From NCBI GenBank assembly GCA_012064415.1, contig SSNU01000159.1, positions 1 through 64,000 of the forward strand: DNA of 64,000 bases. Reading direction: 5' to 3'. The notes beneath the pieces are model-generated. The model saw nothing but the letters and a program-made list of their open reading frames with translations, made no database searches and was not told where the DNA came from. The translations under genes and the position numbers were made by a program. Position 1 is the stretch's first letter. Each line of letters begins with the position of its first letter. The stretch comes from Gyrodactylus bullatarudis (taxonomy: Eukaryota; Platyhelminthes; Monogenea; Gyrodactylidea; Gyrodactylidae). Below are positions 46,270 through 59,200 of this stretch, piece after piece.

Positions 46270-48950
46270 TAATTTCAATTCTAATCATAATTAGTGAGTC
46301 GAATGAGAAATGGCCTATTACTCTGAAGGGGGAATCATCAAAATTTGAAAGACATTAAAGATTTTTGTTAATCATGCGATTGCCTATTAAATCAGACTCT
46401 CATCTCAAAAAAATTTTTTTCTCATGCTAATAAATTTCAATTTTGCTAGATAAATAAATTCTTTGTTTCTGTAATAAATTAATATTTCATAAATTCTCTC
46501 TTTTTAGAACAACGAATAATATTATATGAAATATAAACTCATAGAGAGACATATATTTTAAAACATTTATCTGTAAATATACCATTATTATTTCATAGAT
46601 ATCTATTCATATATATATGCTAAGGAACGTGGAAAATTATCAAATTTTATGTAAGGAAAAACTTTAGATGATGCAATTTTGAGGAAACGTTCTTCATCTC
46701 ACTAGATCAGGCAATATAGAAATAAAAAAACTTTATTGGAGCAAGTGTTCATTTAAGTAGTAGGATTCCATTCTAAAACTTTATTTCTATCAGTAGACTT
46801 GGTATTTTAACCAAAATTTCGATCCAAAAAATCATTTTATGCATCTGTAACAAGATTAACAAAATTGTAAAAATTTTCAATTTTAAAAAGTTTTTCCGGT
46901 CAGAATTGTCATATTCATAAAAAGTAAGAGAAATTTCCTTTTTAAACAATTCTCAAATCATTCTTACAACTTTGCTGGAAGAAATAATGTGAGTTCAAGT
47001 TAAAATCATGATAAAACTATAAAAATGTCTTTTATTGGAAAATTTCCATAGTTGATCACTAGGAAAACATCGAGATTTCTGTAATAAGCATAGATTCCCA
47101 CCTTCATATCAACCAACTTTAGATGAAATGATTCTGCAAGTAGGGAATAATTATAGAATTAAGGAAGACTAATTTAAACGAACCTCCATGCGTTCTCAAT
47201 AAATTCCAATAGATTTGAATCATATCTAAGATCAGTTTCGAAGATAAATCATGAGATTACTGTTCATCGCATAATCCCATTATTATCTCGTACAAATACA
47301 AATAATATGTATTTTATTCTTGAAAAAAACCAACTGGAAAAGAAACAATTCTAAAATCAATACAGGAAGAAAACATTTTTTCATTTTCAATTATTATGAC
47401 AATACATTTCCCGAAGAACTAATGACCCAAGGGATATATATATATTTTATATGATGAGGTTAGTTATATTTTTTTAGTTCCTTATTGAAATTCTATTGTA
47501 CATAAGTGGTTTTTAATTTAATTATGAGAAAAATATTCTGTAGTATGATGGTTGTTCGTCATATTTTATTGGGTAGACTTATTCATGAAGAGCTAGAATG
47601 TATTATATAGGAATTTATTTTCAGATTCGTAAATACTGAATAAATCTCAAGGTATTTTATCCACGTGAAAATATATTTGAAAACAAACCAGTTAAATCTC
47701 AAATTAAGGATGGGCTTACACCCTAAACAAAATTTAATATCTGAATTAGGCAAAAGAAGATGGCCAGAACACCATTGATATAGCAGCAGGCTTAACTTGT
47801 TTTCTGGTGACTTTAGAAATCGAAAACTATTTATCAATCACCTTATCAATGTCTTTAAAGTTTTCGCCAAAATTCTGTTACTCTGATCAATCAGTAAATT
47901 TTTTTCATTGATTTTAAAGTAAGAGGTCGATCAGAAGTTCGGATTCCAATACTGTATTTACTTTGTGGTAGTCCGAAAGCCTTAATAATTTATTTAGCTG
48001 ATGTAAGAATACAGCTGGAACACAAGTGGAATAAATCAATCATCAACTAAGCTGAGATTCTCGTCATAAAACTAAATTAAACTTATCTCCTCCTTGATCT
48101 GATCTGGGTCGACTACATAAGTGTGGGTCATTTTTTTCAAAAGTTTTGAAATTTCTAATTCGTCATATATACTTTTTGTTGAAATATTGCTCTACAATAT
48201 TTTTCAACCCTTTTCTGATCCATAATTTAAGATCTGATCATTTTATTCTCTAACCTCTACACATCTTTCCGAGATATCTTTTATTTAGTTCGTAATAAAT
48301 AGCCAAGAAAATCGTATTTCTAGCGTCAGCATCAAATCTAAGGCAAATAAACAAGAAATAAATAAATAAACTCATGTTTTTTGAATATTATTATTTAAAT
48401 TTAAGAATAAATTTATTCATTAAAAGAATAAATAAAATATTTTCCATACTTTAATGAAATGGTTAGTTACACAATATTCTTCTTCGAAAATGAATGCATA
48501 TTATAAAGAATTTTATGAAATATTCATAAAATGGAAACCTGCATTTGAATAAGACTACGAGTTATCATCATTGTCGCCAAGTTATTGTGGAAAATTTCTT
48601 GACATTTTCTACTTTCCTGAGAGAATAGTTAATGCACAAATAAACTTGTAACTAAAGATGATTTAAATACTTTTTCATGCTTCTTTAAAGCCCTGTTGAG
48701 AGACAGAGGACAGTCGATTGCAACTTGCAATGATTATTCGGGTGGTGAAATGAAAAAGAATTTTAAGATTTTTCTGATCACGAATCTGACCTTACAATAA
48801 TAATGCTAGAGCCCCCACGAGTAGAGAACCGCTCTTCATCTAAAGATGCTTAGCCGAATACACAACTATTTTCAGAATTTAAAGCTACGTTTGAAAATTT
48901 ATTTAGAAATAATCCAGCATTTCTGGAAGAGAAGGTAGATATAATGCATG
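46270..48950. other. AT-rich stretch, mostly no feature
   Basis: Only a foldback end (47070-47118: CATCGAGATTTCTGTAATAA then CACCTTCATATCAAC) is recognisable. No gene. Confidence 0.5.
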
Positions 48951-48955
48951 TTTCA

Positions 48956-49703
48956 CATAAAGTTGGTTAATATGAAGTTGAGAATCTATGATTTTTATAG
49001 AAATCTCATTCTTTTCAACAAGAATTCGAATTTGGTAAAGATTTTTTGGAATCCTACTCATGTAGCCCACTTTAACAATTTGGAGAAAAAATTTTGAAAA
49101 AAATTATTTACATGAAAAGTATGGTCATTTTTCAAATTCCCATTTGGCGCCAAAATCCCAGTTTTTCAAACTTTGAGCTGAAAATTTTTAATGATTTGAA
49201 AGTGGAAGGCTGATCGAAAGTGGTTTTTCAAGAATCAAGATTGGACGAGAAAGCTGACTAGCACCATCAAATTACCGACAGTTTCCCAATTATCGAGAGA
49301 TTTTCAATTTTCGAGATTTCATTTATTTTTAAGTAGTGAAACTGATCAAAAAATCGAATTTCAGCTCCCAAACGATAATGTGATTATGCATAAGATTAGA
49401 TTCAGTTGAATTGATTTTCTTGTCTAATCTTGATCCTGAAAAACCTCTTTCGATCAGCCTCCCAATTCTAAATCAACAAAAATTTTCAGCTCAAAGTTCG
49501 AAAAAATGGGATTTTGGTGCCAAATTGAATTTTGAAAAGGGGCCATATTTTTCATAAAAATAATTTTTTTCAGAATTTTTTTCTTCAACTTGTAAAAGTG
49601 GGCAACATGAGTAGGGATCCAAAAATCTTTAACATGTTCGATTTCTTGATGAAAACATCGAGATTTCTGTAAAAATCATAGATTCCCAACTTCATATCAA
49701 TTC
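48956..49703. repeat. Foldback element, GGCGCCAAA subfamily
   Basis: Ends AAAGTTGGTTAATATGAAG and CAACTTCATATCAATTCG. Arms include TTGGAATCCTACTCATGTAG with its complement near 49604, and TTTGGCGCCAAAATCCCA with its complement near 49505. A second orphan end (CTCATCTTCATGTTCTTTAG) follows at 49751-49771. The arms are more diverged than in the 40.4 kb copy. Confidence 0.8.
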
Positions 49704-50309
49704 GAAAAATAATTTTTTTCCCTGATTTTTTTTATAAAAAAATTTAATTCTCATCTTCATGTTCTTTAGGTTTATCCCAAGAGCCAGCAATAGTCCGTTA
49801 GATAGTGCTCAATGTTCGTCTTCATGAGTGAAATAAATTCAATAAATTTCATCATCTGATACATTTTTTTTTCCTTACTCGTCAGATACAGTACCTAGGT
49901 CCTACAGGTACATAATGAAAAATAACATAATGATACCTAAGAAAATAAAATTCTAAGTTTATGAGACATCCAAGCTCAGAAAATGATACTAAAAGTTCTT
50001 CCATTATGGATATCTATTATTACCAAAAATTATGGCACAAATCAACAAAAGCGTTGAAGGCTCTCAGTTCTGTATCAGTCAGATATAATTGAAAAATATC
50101 TTCTTGTATAATTGTTCTGATTTCAGGTCCTGCGAAAATGCCTTCATTGATTTTTGCCTGAATCTCTCGATAAATTATTGATTTAGCAGATGCTTTACTC
50201 CTTTAGAGACAATATGACTCTTTGTGTTCTTTTTCAAAATAAAATTTTAGACATTTCTGTCCTCAATTATTTACTTTTTATATAAAGAGATATAAGAAGA
50301 TTCCAATTA

Positions 50310-50525
50310 TGATCGGAATTTTCTTGATCCTGAAAAACCTCTTTTGATCACCATCCAACTTTCAAATCAATAAAAATTTTCGAATTTCGAAAAAATGAGA
50401 TTTTAGCGCCAAATTGAAATTTGAAAAATGAACATATTTTTCATTAAAAAATTGGGCAACATGAGTGTGATTCCAAAAAGTCTTTAACATTTTCGAAATC
50501 GTGATAAAAATTTCAATTAGCTTTA
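50310..50525. repeat. Foldback right-half fragment
   Basis: TTTTGATCACCATCCAACTT, AGCGCCAAATTGAAATTTG and AACATGAGTGTGATTCCAAA match the right arm of the 49 kb copy. Confidence 0.6.
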
Positions 50526-52503
50526 CTTTCATTGCTGAATTTTTGATTTTATAAAAACCCTATTCTACACTCAACCTTTGTAAATTGGTTCTATAGTAAT
50601 CTGAAAAATGTATGACTGATGTAATTATGTTAATGAGTCTTTTTTTAATCAATTATAATATATTCCTCGTTACATTGTTTAACAGTAGAAAGAAGCATTT
50701 ATTATTGGAGTATTATGACAAGACTTTCTATAAATTAATCGTGAGAGAATTACAAATGTTTCAGTGTCTCCTTTTTCTTCTGTTTCTTCTTTCTCAGAAA
50801 AGTCACTCATTTTTAGATTTGTATTTATTGTTCTTTTTTTCTGGTAATGATGTAAAATTATCCATCGAAACCAGTAGAGAAAGAGAGAACCTATTATAAT
50901 TTAGATGGCTGTAATGTATAGTTTCTCATATCGAAAAAATAATGATTTAATTGTTGAAATATCTATAGAGTTACCATGACTACACCTACTTAAAAACAAT
51001 ATACATATGTATATATTGAATAATCCTTTTTCAATACATATTTCTATGATGATATGAAACAATTTTATGCAGAATTATTGTGGTGATTCATTGCAATATT
51101 TCCAGAATTGCTTCTTCTGAACCCCATATTATGGACTATGAGAACATTTGAGCTTAAAAATATATTTTAAAAATTGGTCAAATTCAGTGTTCATTTTTTA
51201 TTGAGCATAACGGCCAAGTTTTTCTCCCATCTTTCTTTTCAAAGTCTGTAAGAAAGAAATCAGAAGATGGTCAAAAGCCTCTTTTTATTAGACAACGAAC
51301 CAGCATCGTCTTAGAGTGAAATTTTAGTGTCTCGGGCATTTTTACTACCTTGGGAGATGTGTAAAAAAAGGGCGTCATGTCTGAAAAGGGGTCGGTTCTC
51401 TTGCTAGGATCAATCTCTCACTTTGAAATAAACAAAAATTTTCAGTTCTTAAGGAAAAATATGAGATCTTCCCAACTTCATATGGCCCAACATTTAATTC
51501 TATTAATAGTCTTTAAAAGGACAATATAGAATTTTACATTTTCTCACGAATGCTCCATATCAGAAAAACTTTACTTTTGAAAATTAAAATAAAATAATTT
51601 TATGTTCTGATATAAAGCTAATTGATATGATTTTTACAAAATTCTCACTTTTTCTTCAAAATATCGAATTTGATCAAGATTTTTGGTATCTAGATCATGA
51701 GAAAAATTTTTAGAAAAAATCAATTTTCAAGGAAAATACGGCATATTTGAACGTTGTGTTGAAAAATTTTGCTGATTTCAAAGTGAGAGAGTAATCAAAA
51801 GTTGATATTTAGGTTCACAAAACGAAAATTAAACCGATTTTCACCAAAAAACTTTTGATGAATTCGTCATTTTTCAGGGATCTTGAAATATCAAATTTCA
51901 TCGACTTTCAAGTAGGGAGGATGATCGAAAAATTAAAATTTAATCACACGATGATGGGTTGATTTTCAGAATTCAAGATTCAAGTTGAAATCAGCAAAAT
52001 CTTTCAACTCAAAGCTCAAAATATTGGAAATTTGGCGTTACTTCAAGATTTCAAATTTGCTGTATTTTTCTTAAAATTTTATTTTTTCCAAATCCTGAAC
52101 GAGGGCCTTATGATCTGGATTCATCACTAGGCTAGGGTGAAATTTTTTTTTCTCCGAACAACTCACGAGCGGACTTACTTTTCCGATAAATTCTAGTACT
52201 TAGATCATGTTTTGCATAATTTTAAAGCGTGAAAATCATTCTCCATTATGTCGTTACACATTTTTCCCACAATATCCCACGGACATGATAAAATAACGAA
52301 ATTAACTATGAAGCTCCTCTTGATGATAAGATTACTATTTTTGAAGATAAAAATTAAGAAACTCATTAAATGCCCAAGATATTCCGGATTTTAGTGATTG
52401 CGTAGTAAAAATTCATTGAAAATTGAGCGAAAAATTTTGGTTTTTTAAAACCGAGTGACATAATGGAGAATCATTTTCGACACATGCTTCAAAACTAAAT
52501 AAT

Positions 52504-54081
52504 GAGGATATATGTACCAGCTTGAATGCAATTCATCCCAACATAAAGTTCACAAATGAGATCGAGAGAGACGAAAAGATAAGTTTCCTAGAAGTTGAAA
52601 TTGTTCGAGATGGTTCATGTGTAAAAACTCGAATACATAGGAAAACGAATGCCCCAACCTAATTCTTACCTTTTCACAGCTTTTCCTCGATAGAAAAAAA
52701 GAAAAGTGTTGTAAGCAATGCCTTCCTTTCAATAGAACGATTAGTCTCAGCTGAATATGTGAAAGACGAAAGATCGAAGCTAAAAACCCTCTTGAAAAGA
52801 GACGGATATTCAGATAGTTTCATTGAGAAGCATTGATAAACCAAAAGCGGAAGAGGAACCTGAGAAGCCAATATTCCGGTCTCCAACTACCCGATCCCTC
52901 GGAGAAAGAGTCAAAGAACACTTAAATCCAAAACATTAACACAGGACACCTAGCGGACGAATCAAACTTCAAAATTCTCTATCAGGTCAAACCTCGACTG
53001 TGAAGATGAAGCCTGACCTGTGTGTACAGAAGATAATGGGAATGAAATTGGGTTTCAAAGGAAGAGAAGTGCATATCTAGAGAAAACAAATAGATAAAAT
53101 ATGCAAGGTCCTTGAACCAATTGGAAAACCTACAAGTTCTACTCAAATTGAAACTAGAGATCAAAATGAAATTAATGAAAAGTTGACAACAGTCGATAAT
53201 TATAATCAACAAATTCTAGTTCAATGCACTGCCCCAGCAACAATTACAGAAATGCAAAAATGTGAAACAAACGAGATGTCGACAGTAGTCGATAATCAAA
53301 TTATAAGCCAACCTGTAATTAGTGACAAAAGAAGAGGAAAATGCCGCCCAACAACGAGAGGAAATCGAAAAAGACTGAATGGTCAGTTACAAATCATTCC
53401 TTTCATCAAAAGACAGAAACAATTATCAGATTGAGCACAGTAATAATTTCAATTTAGTTCCCATTCCCCCCTTACCTGAAGAAGTCCAAGTATCAAAATC
53501 AACCAATGGATAGGCTCAGAATATTGCATTGTAATAATATTCAAATTTTAACCGGGGTAGAGTCTAAAGAGACCCGGCGAAATATAACGTTTATCACTTA
53601 AATATACGCCTTTTCTCGAACCTTCCTTATGAGTTTAGAAACCAACAATGATATTCTTGATGAAGTTTGACAATATTATCGTTCAAACAAAATAATGCTT
53701 AATGCTTTAATGTATTATAAAATTTATCAGATCCAAAATAGATTATTCGAAAACTCTTCTTTATTCGAATTATCATCTAGCTTAATAAGATCCCCTTTTT
53801 TTTACAGAGACCTTTTTCTTTAAAATTTAACCTTGTATTCTATATGGACAATGGTTCAGTTGATGACTGACCTGACTGTCTAAGTTTGTGATTCATTTGT
53901 GGCAATTTAGATTTTGATCCGGAGCTATAATTTTTTCAGTGATCTGAAGCTCTTTTGGTTGGGTCTGTGATTATATTAAAAACTTATATGAACTCATTTT
54001 ATTATGTATATCAGATTCTATATGTTAAATTTAATCTCTTTAATAATGTTATGATTTCAAAAAAAATAATAATAATAATAA
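52504..54081 (+). mobile_element. Penelope-like element (family 2), degenerate, with pseudo-LTR
   Basis: Order on the plus strand: RT C-terminal region (HPNIKFTNEIERDEKISFLE, then VEIVRDGS, at about 52530-52610), an eroded endonuclease (SLGERVKEHL at about 52900), the conserved C-terminal tail (53170-53434), then the pseudo-LTR (about 53512-53697). HPNIKFT-E and ISFLEVEI are PLE RT signatures. Stops and frameshifts abound upstream, while the tail frame (53183-53434) is open and ends in the PIP-like QLQIIPFIKRQ. The element lies inside the MITE at 52128-54141. After the pseudo-LTR, 53700-54080 is unassigned AT-rich sequence. Confidence 0.75.
53560..53599 (+). ncRNA. Hammerhead ribozyme remnant, G5 mutated
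   Basis: GAGU, then CUAAAGA instead of CUGANGA, then GACCCGGC, GAAA, AUA/UAU helix III and C53595. The change of the invariant G to A in the core should abolish cleavage. It lies about 125 nt after the tail ORF stop, the same spacing as at 37.7 kb. Confidence 0.8.
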
Positions 54082-54247
54082 TTTATAGTTCTATCAGAAA
54101 AGTCGGTCCTAATATGAGGTTAAAAATTTCACCCTAGCCTATGAAAATGTAGATCAAATTCGATTTCTTGATTTAAAAAATTTACAATTTGAATTGAACC
54201 CATCTTCAAATTAACTAGGTGAATTTTCCATAGTATCGGACTGAAAT

Positions 54248-54407
54248 TTTTATTTTTGAAATCGAACATTTTTATTTATATACAAAACTATAAAGATTAA
54301 TGATTGTACAAATAAGTGAAGAGAGAGAGAGTGTGCCCGGTGTGGGAGGGTTTGTACCTGGGACCGTCAGTGAGAGGTGAGGGAGATACCACTACGCCAC
54401 ACCGGGT
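54248..54407 (-). mobile_element. tRNA-derived SINE (family 1), most complete copy
   Basis: Minus strand: box A TGGCGTAGTGGTATC and box B GGTACAAACCC, with terminal CCCGGTGT and ACACCGGG able to pair as an acceptor-like stem. CACTTATTTGTACAATCATT and an A-rich 3' end (TTCAAAAATAAAAA) follow. The anticodon arm is poorly paired, so it is SINE rather than tRNA. Relatives lie at 17.1, 18.0 and 18.8 kb. Confidence 0.8.
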
Positions 54408-54411
54408 AATT

Positions 54412-56207
54412 TAAAAGTAATTTTTATTTTTCAATCTCTATAATGAGATCTGAAATAGATTCATCTATTTTAAAATGTAGAATTGAGATTTTATAAAATT
54501 GTTCATTTAAATTATTACCGCATCAATCAAACCATCAGTATAGAGTAGACGCCTCTCTCTCAAAACCCAAGCAAAATGTAGCAAGGGTAATTTATCACAC
54601 ACTGTGTAGAATTATAATTCCATTTCTCACTCTTCAAATGTGTGAATAAAGATGAGAGATGAAGAATTTTTCATCCAACGTTGGTATTAAACTGACCAGC
54701 ATTATGCAATTCTCGAATGGCAAAAACTTTTATTTTCAATGAATCCCTTTACTACATCTCTACACGTTTTGAGTTAAAACTTATTCTGTTCTGCCCATAT
54801 TGAAAATTAATGGGGAGGTGCACTTTGATTTTATGGAAAAAGCTTTTATTTTTTACAAATTCATTAATTTAGTTAATGCGTAAAATTTTACTTTGCATAG
54901 GCATTTTAATCAATTGTTATTTCCCCTATCGAGGGACATTGAGAAACTTTGCAATACAATGATTTTGTCATTTTAAACATTCTTCGTTCAATTCAATAAA
55001 TTTGGTTTTCGATATTCACAAATAGTTATTTGAATAATCGCCATGGCTTGGAGAAATTTGATGACATCGTTTCTAGAAATTCCAGGATAATAGTCGGCTC
55101 TTTAATCATGGCTTCCTTTGATAAATCATTGCATTTATCTAACGAAGAGTTTAATTCTTGCCGTTCAAAGTTTTTAAGTTATTTTCAATGAAATCTAAAT
55201 ATCTAATTTTTATTATAAGCAAAAAACATATAATAAATACATAACTACTTCTAAGTATATTTGTAAAGTAATATTGTATTATTTCACATAAGAGAAAAAT
55301 ATTTTAGCTTCTATCACGAGAAAGATGGCCGAAATCAAATTCAGCAAATTTTATGTTTCATACATCGTTCTAGTTCAGATTCTAACCCTGGCTAGAGATG
55401 AAAATTTTGCGAAATCTATCTCTACTACTTAACATGGTTCTTATCAGTGCTTCATGGTCATATACAAGAAGATTCATTTGATAAATATTATTTTATTCAA
55501 ACTTTTGGTTTACATCAAAGATTACCCAATAGTAATATTAATCGTCTTTGACAGAATGCGAGTTTTAAATATTAAATCAACTTGATAACATTCATTAAGA
55601 ATTATGTATTTTTGATATTAGAATAGTTTCATTTGTAAAAATAATAAAAAAATTGTAGAATCAGATTGAATTGAATAGGTAAGGACTCTTTAAGAGGTGA
55701 AAGAGATTAAACAAAAAGGAATTTTGTTGAAATTGAGGTGAATTTTGAACGTATTCGTTGTTGGTCAGGGATAACAGAGAGAATGATCAGTGAGTGTAAT
55801 ATGGAAAGGAAACTCTTCCAATTTTCCTCCTTTTTAATTCAGTCAATTCTTGATTGGCAAGGTTAACTGCTACAGATAGGACACACACGTTGAAAATAAA
55901 AAGCAAAATATCAAGACTTTTTCATAATTCGAGTCAAGGTTATTCTTGTTTTAAGCTGAGACAAATGTACAGTTTGTAATATAGTAAACAAGGGAGTCAT
56001 CTGTTTAGATAAAATTAAAAACCTCTTGAGTAGTTTGTTGTATTTTTTGGCATTACATTCTTTGGATAAGGACTCATGAGTGTAATTTCAAATGTAAAAT
56101 TGTTTGTTTTAGTGTGTGTCTACAGTCTCTGAGTGAGGTTGGAGACAGATTGGGGCAATTAATGCGAGGAAAGGGGAGATGGTGTAACAAGAAATCTATA
56201 TATCTAT
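54412..56207. other. Downstream of the Ral gene; no other gene seen
   Basis: It presumably contains the 3' UTR of the minus-strand Ral gene in its right part. No further ORF or repeat was recognised. Confidence 0.45.
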
Positions 56208-59200
56208 TTAGAGGAGGGTGCATTTAAATTTCCTCCTCTTCTTTTTGTTGGGATTATTCGGTCTGGAGTCGTTAACATCGACTTGATTCTTTCGCCTCTC
56301 CAGGAGGGCTCGTGTCAAATCTTCAAAAATTTTGTTAACATGCAAGTTATTCTTCGCAGAAGTCTCAACGTAGGGTACATTGATTTTGGCAGCATACTCT
56401 TGGGCTTTTTCCGTGGAGACTTGGCGTGTTGTTAGATCACACTTGTTGCCGACTAACAGCATTGGCGGATTCTGATCATCCTTGATACGGGTTATTGATT
56501 CACGACACTCTTCTATGTGATTAAAACTGTCGATATCAGATACAGAAAAGACCAACATGAAACCTTCCCCACTACGATAGTAGACATCACGAATTGCCAT
56601 AAAGTCTTCTTGGCCTAAAAAGGAAAATGAAAAATTTCTAATTTGAATGGAAATTTAAATAATACATAAAAAGAGGGATTATAATTATCAAAACTAGCTC
56701 AATGTAGTGAAATTGGAATTTACTGCTTCCATTTTGACTGTAATCTTGACCAGATTTTCTGTATATTCAAGACTGAGGTCAATACTAAATTTATAGATGG
56801 ATTTGAAGAGCACTGCTTGTATAAAAAGATGTTGATAAGGTAAATTGAAAATTGGTTAGAAATTAATCAGCTATGAATAGTTTATTGTGACAACTTTAAA
56901 GTTTAGAATTCATTTTTCTATTTGTTATTGAATTTCATAGGGACACTTTATTTGGCTAACAGAAAGAGAAAATTATTAAAACAATTAACTCTACATAATT
57001 GCCTGAAGAGAAGAAAGATCCCCTAGATACATCAGCCTATTCCTTACACATCACAAAAATGTTCTTTATCAAGTCATGAGAGTGATTGAACCTATAAGAG
57101 GATCCCGATTTTGTTAATAATTATGTGCATAAATATCTAGCCAGTATATAAGAGTCTGAGGAGAACAGGTGAAAAGCTTTATTACTGATTATTCACTTCC
57201 AATTCTCATAATAAATTTTGCATTAGTGTCAGAATAAGAAGTTTGGAGATTGTTCTGTACATTTCAGGTGGATTTTATATGGATGACACCTTCATAGTTA
57301 TAAATAATAATCAAAATTGTGATAATTTATTAACAGAATTTAACCAGGCACACAGTCAGATGAAATTCACAGTCGAGAAAGAAAACGACAACAGTCTATT
57401 GTTCCTGGATGTGAAACTATAGAGAAACGAAGATGGATCCATAACCAGAGATGTCGACAGGAAGGACAAATTAACCGGAAAGTTGCCCAATTTTAATTCT
57501 TTTGTACCAATGAAGGTGAAACGAGGGTTGATAACAGCACACGCCAAAAGGACCCGTAGAATCGTTTCAGAATCAGCAAGGGAGAGCGAATTAGAAAATC
57601 TGATCAGAATTTTCCTATCAAAAGACTATCCAATTGAATTAATCAATGATCGTCTGTCTAAACTCTACACGCCAAAAAGAAAGCCGAATCAAAAAGAAGG
57701 CGAGACCGTAACTCTGACCGTACCTTTCAAAGGTGACAAAATTGCAGCTATCTTCCAAAAGAAAATTAACCTAGTGATAACCTACTTTCCGGTGAAACAT
57801 ACCCAAATGGCAATCTAAGGACTATCTTCACAACACAAAAATTGTTCAACAACTCATCAAAGGACAAAATAGATATATCCTCAAGAAGAGCCATGTGATC
57901 TACAAATTCAAATGCCCATGTGAATCGGTGTACATTGAACAATGAGTACCGACATCTTTTCGGTGTGGGCGGACTTTCATCACTTTCATTGGGAATGTAT
58001 GAGGGACTGGCGGGTTTAACATCTTCTGGCTGCCTTTTGACAGGTCTCTTCGGAGTTGAAGTGTTGATAACTGGACTTGGGGTGACTGAAAGAATCGTCA
58101 ACATTTTGAACGAGATAGATGAAGATAAATAAGATTTCCTTGTATAAAGGCGTGATGAATTTTGATCCTTCAGAAAATTGAAGGCCTTTTCTGGAAGATG
58201 AATTTTGCAGTTGCACTTATTGAGCTTCAGGTAACAACCACAAGAAGACATAGGAAACAACTGCGAGAACAATTGGTCAAAAGGCTTTCAGCTGCTTCGA
58301 AGTTTTTTACGAATATTGTCAAATTTTTCATATCTATGAAATGCAGCATCAAGCGTGACAGTTAGTAAGCCGATTTCATGATACAATTGCTCTACCACCT
58401 TTAAAACAGCTCGGATTGGGGCGATATTCTTCTGACTCTTGTAAATTTCTTTTCCACTTTCAAGACGGAAAGCACGGAATACATCTTCATTCTTTGGAAA
58501 AACAGTTTCGAGAGCCTTTGGTTGACTCATTGATAAATTCAAATCTGAAATTTCAGCTAATTTGGCCTCTTTTTCAGTGATACAAGTTAGTTTCTTGGGC
58601 ATTGTAGTGTGTATTAACAATGAAAGCGTTTAAGTGATTTTCGAACAAAGTTGAATTTTAAAAAATCTTAATATTCTAAATTAATATGAGGTATGTTTTG
58701 AAACAAATTCAAATTTAATTTCTCACCAAAACTTTAAATGAAGAAAAGATGGTCACAATGTTCGAGCTTTCTTGATAATTCAACTGGCGACTCTCAAACC
58801 AAAATGGACTGAATAAATGGAATAACATTGCGGAGAAGAGATTTGCTTTTTAAATATATTTTCTGTGGGTATTTTACATGCTTTTTCTCTAGTTACTACT
58901 CGTTGATAGATTACATAAATTGTTATAGGTCTATTTGACATATAACAAGGCGAATCGAAGATAGAATTGATGAACATCTATAAAAGGGTCAAACTGCTGT
59001 TAGAGAACATTTAAAACCATGTAATGCCCCCAAAACTTTGAAATACTTTACAAACCATCAGGGAAAAACGGTAACATCTTATCAATCAACACAAACCAAG
59101 CCTATGCGTCCAAAAAAATCATGTGAATCCAATGAGCTTACCCAAGCCAAGAGAAAGAAATCCACCAGCATCCCAACCCCCTCCAAAGAAGATAAGACGA

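Larger units (their letters stand above)
52128..54141 (-). mobile_element. hAT-like MITE (second copy), itself interrupted
   Basis: Left end TAGGCTAGGGTGAAATTTTT; right end complement CACCCTAGCCTA. Internal sequence 52150-52495 is the reverse complement of the 8671-9121 element (for example CCCACGGACATGATAAAA). Homology stops at about 52503 and resumes at about 54082 with TTTATAGTTCTATCAG, with a PLE between. Confidence 0.8.
51610..54220. repeat. Foldback element split by nested insertions
   Basis: The left part (51614-52127) begins AAGCTAATTGATATGA and has the ATCGAATTTGATCAAG arm. The right part (54142-54220) resumes with GATCAAATTCGATTTCTTG and ends CATCTTCAAATTAACTAGG. The break coincides with the MITE ends at 52128 and 54141. 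No matching 8-bp duplication was visible at this junction. Confidence 0.75.

Noticed and set aside
52550..53212. Minus-strand ORFs over the 53 kb PLE
   Set aside because: They are antisense shadows of the degraded PLE coding strand.
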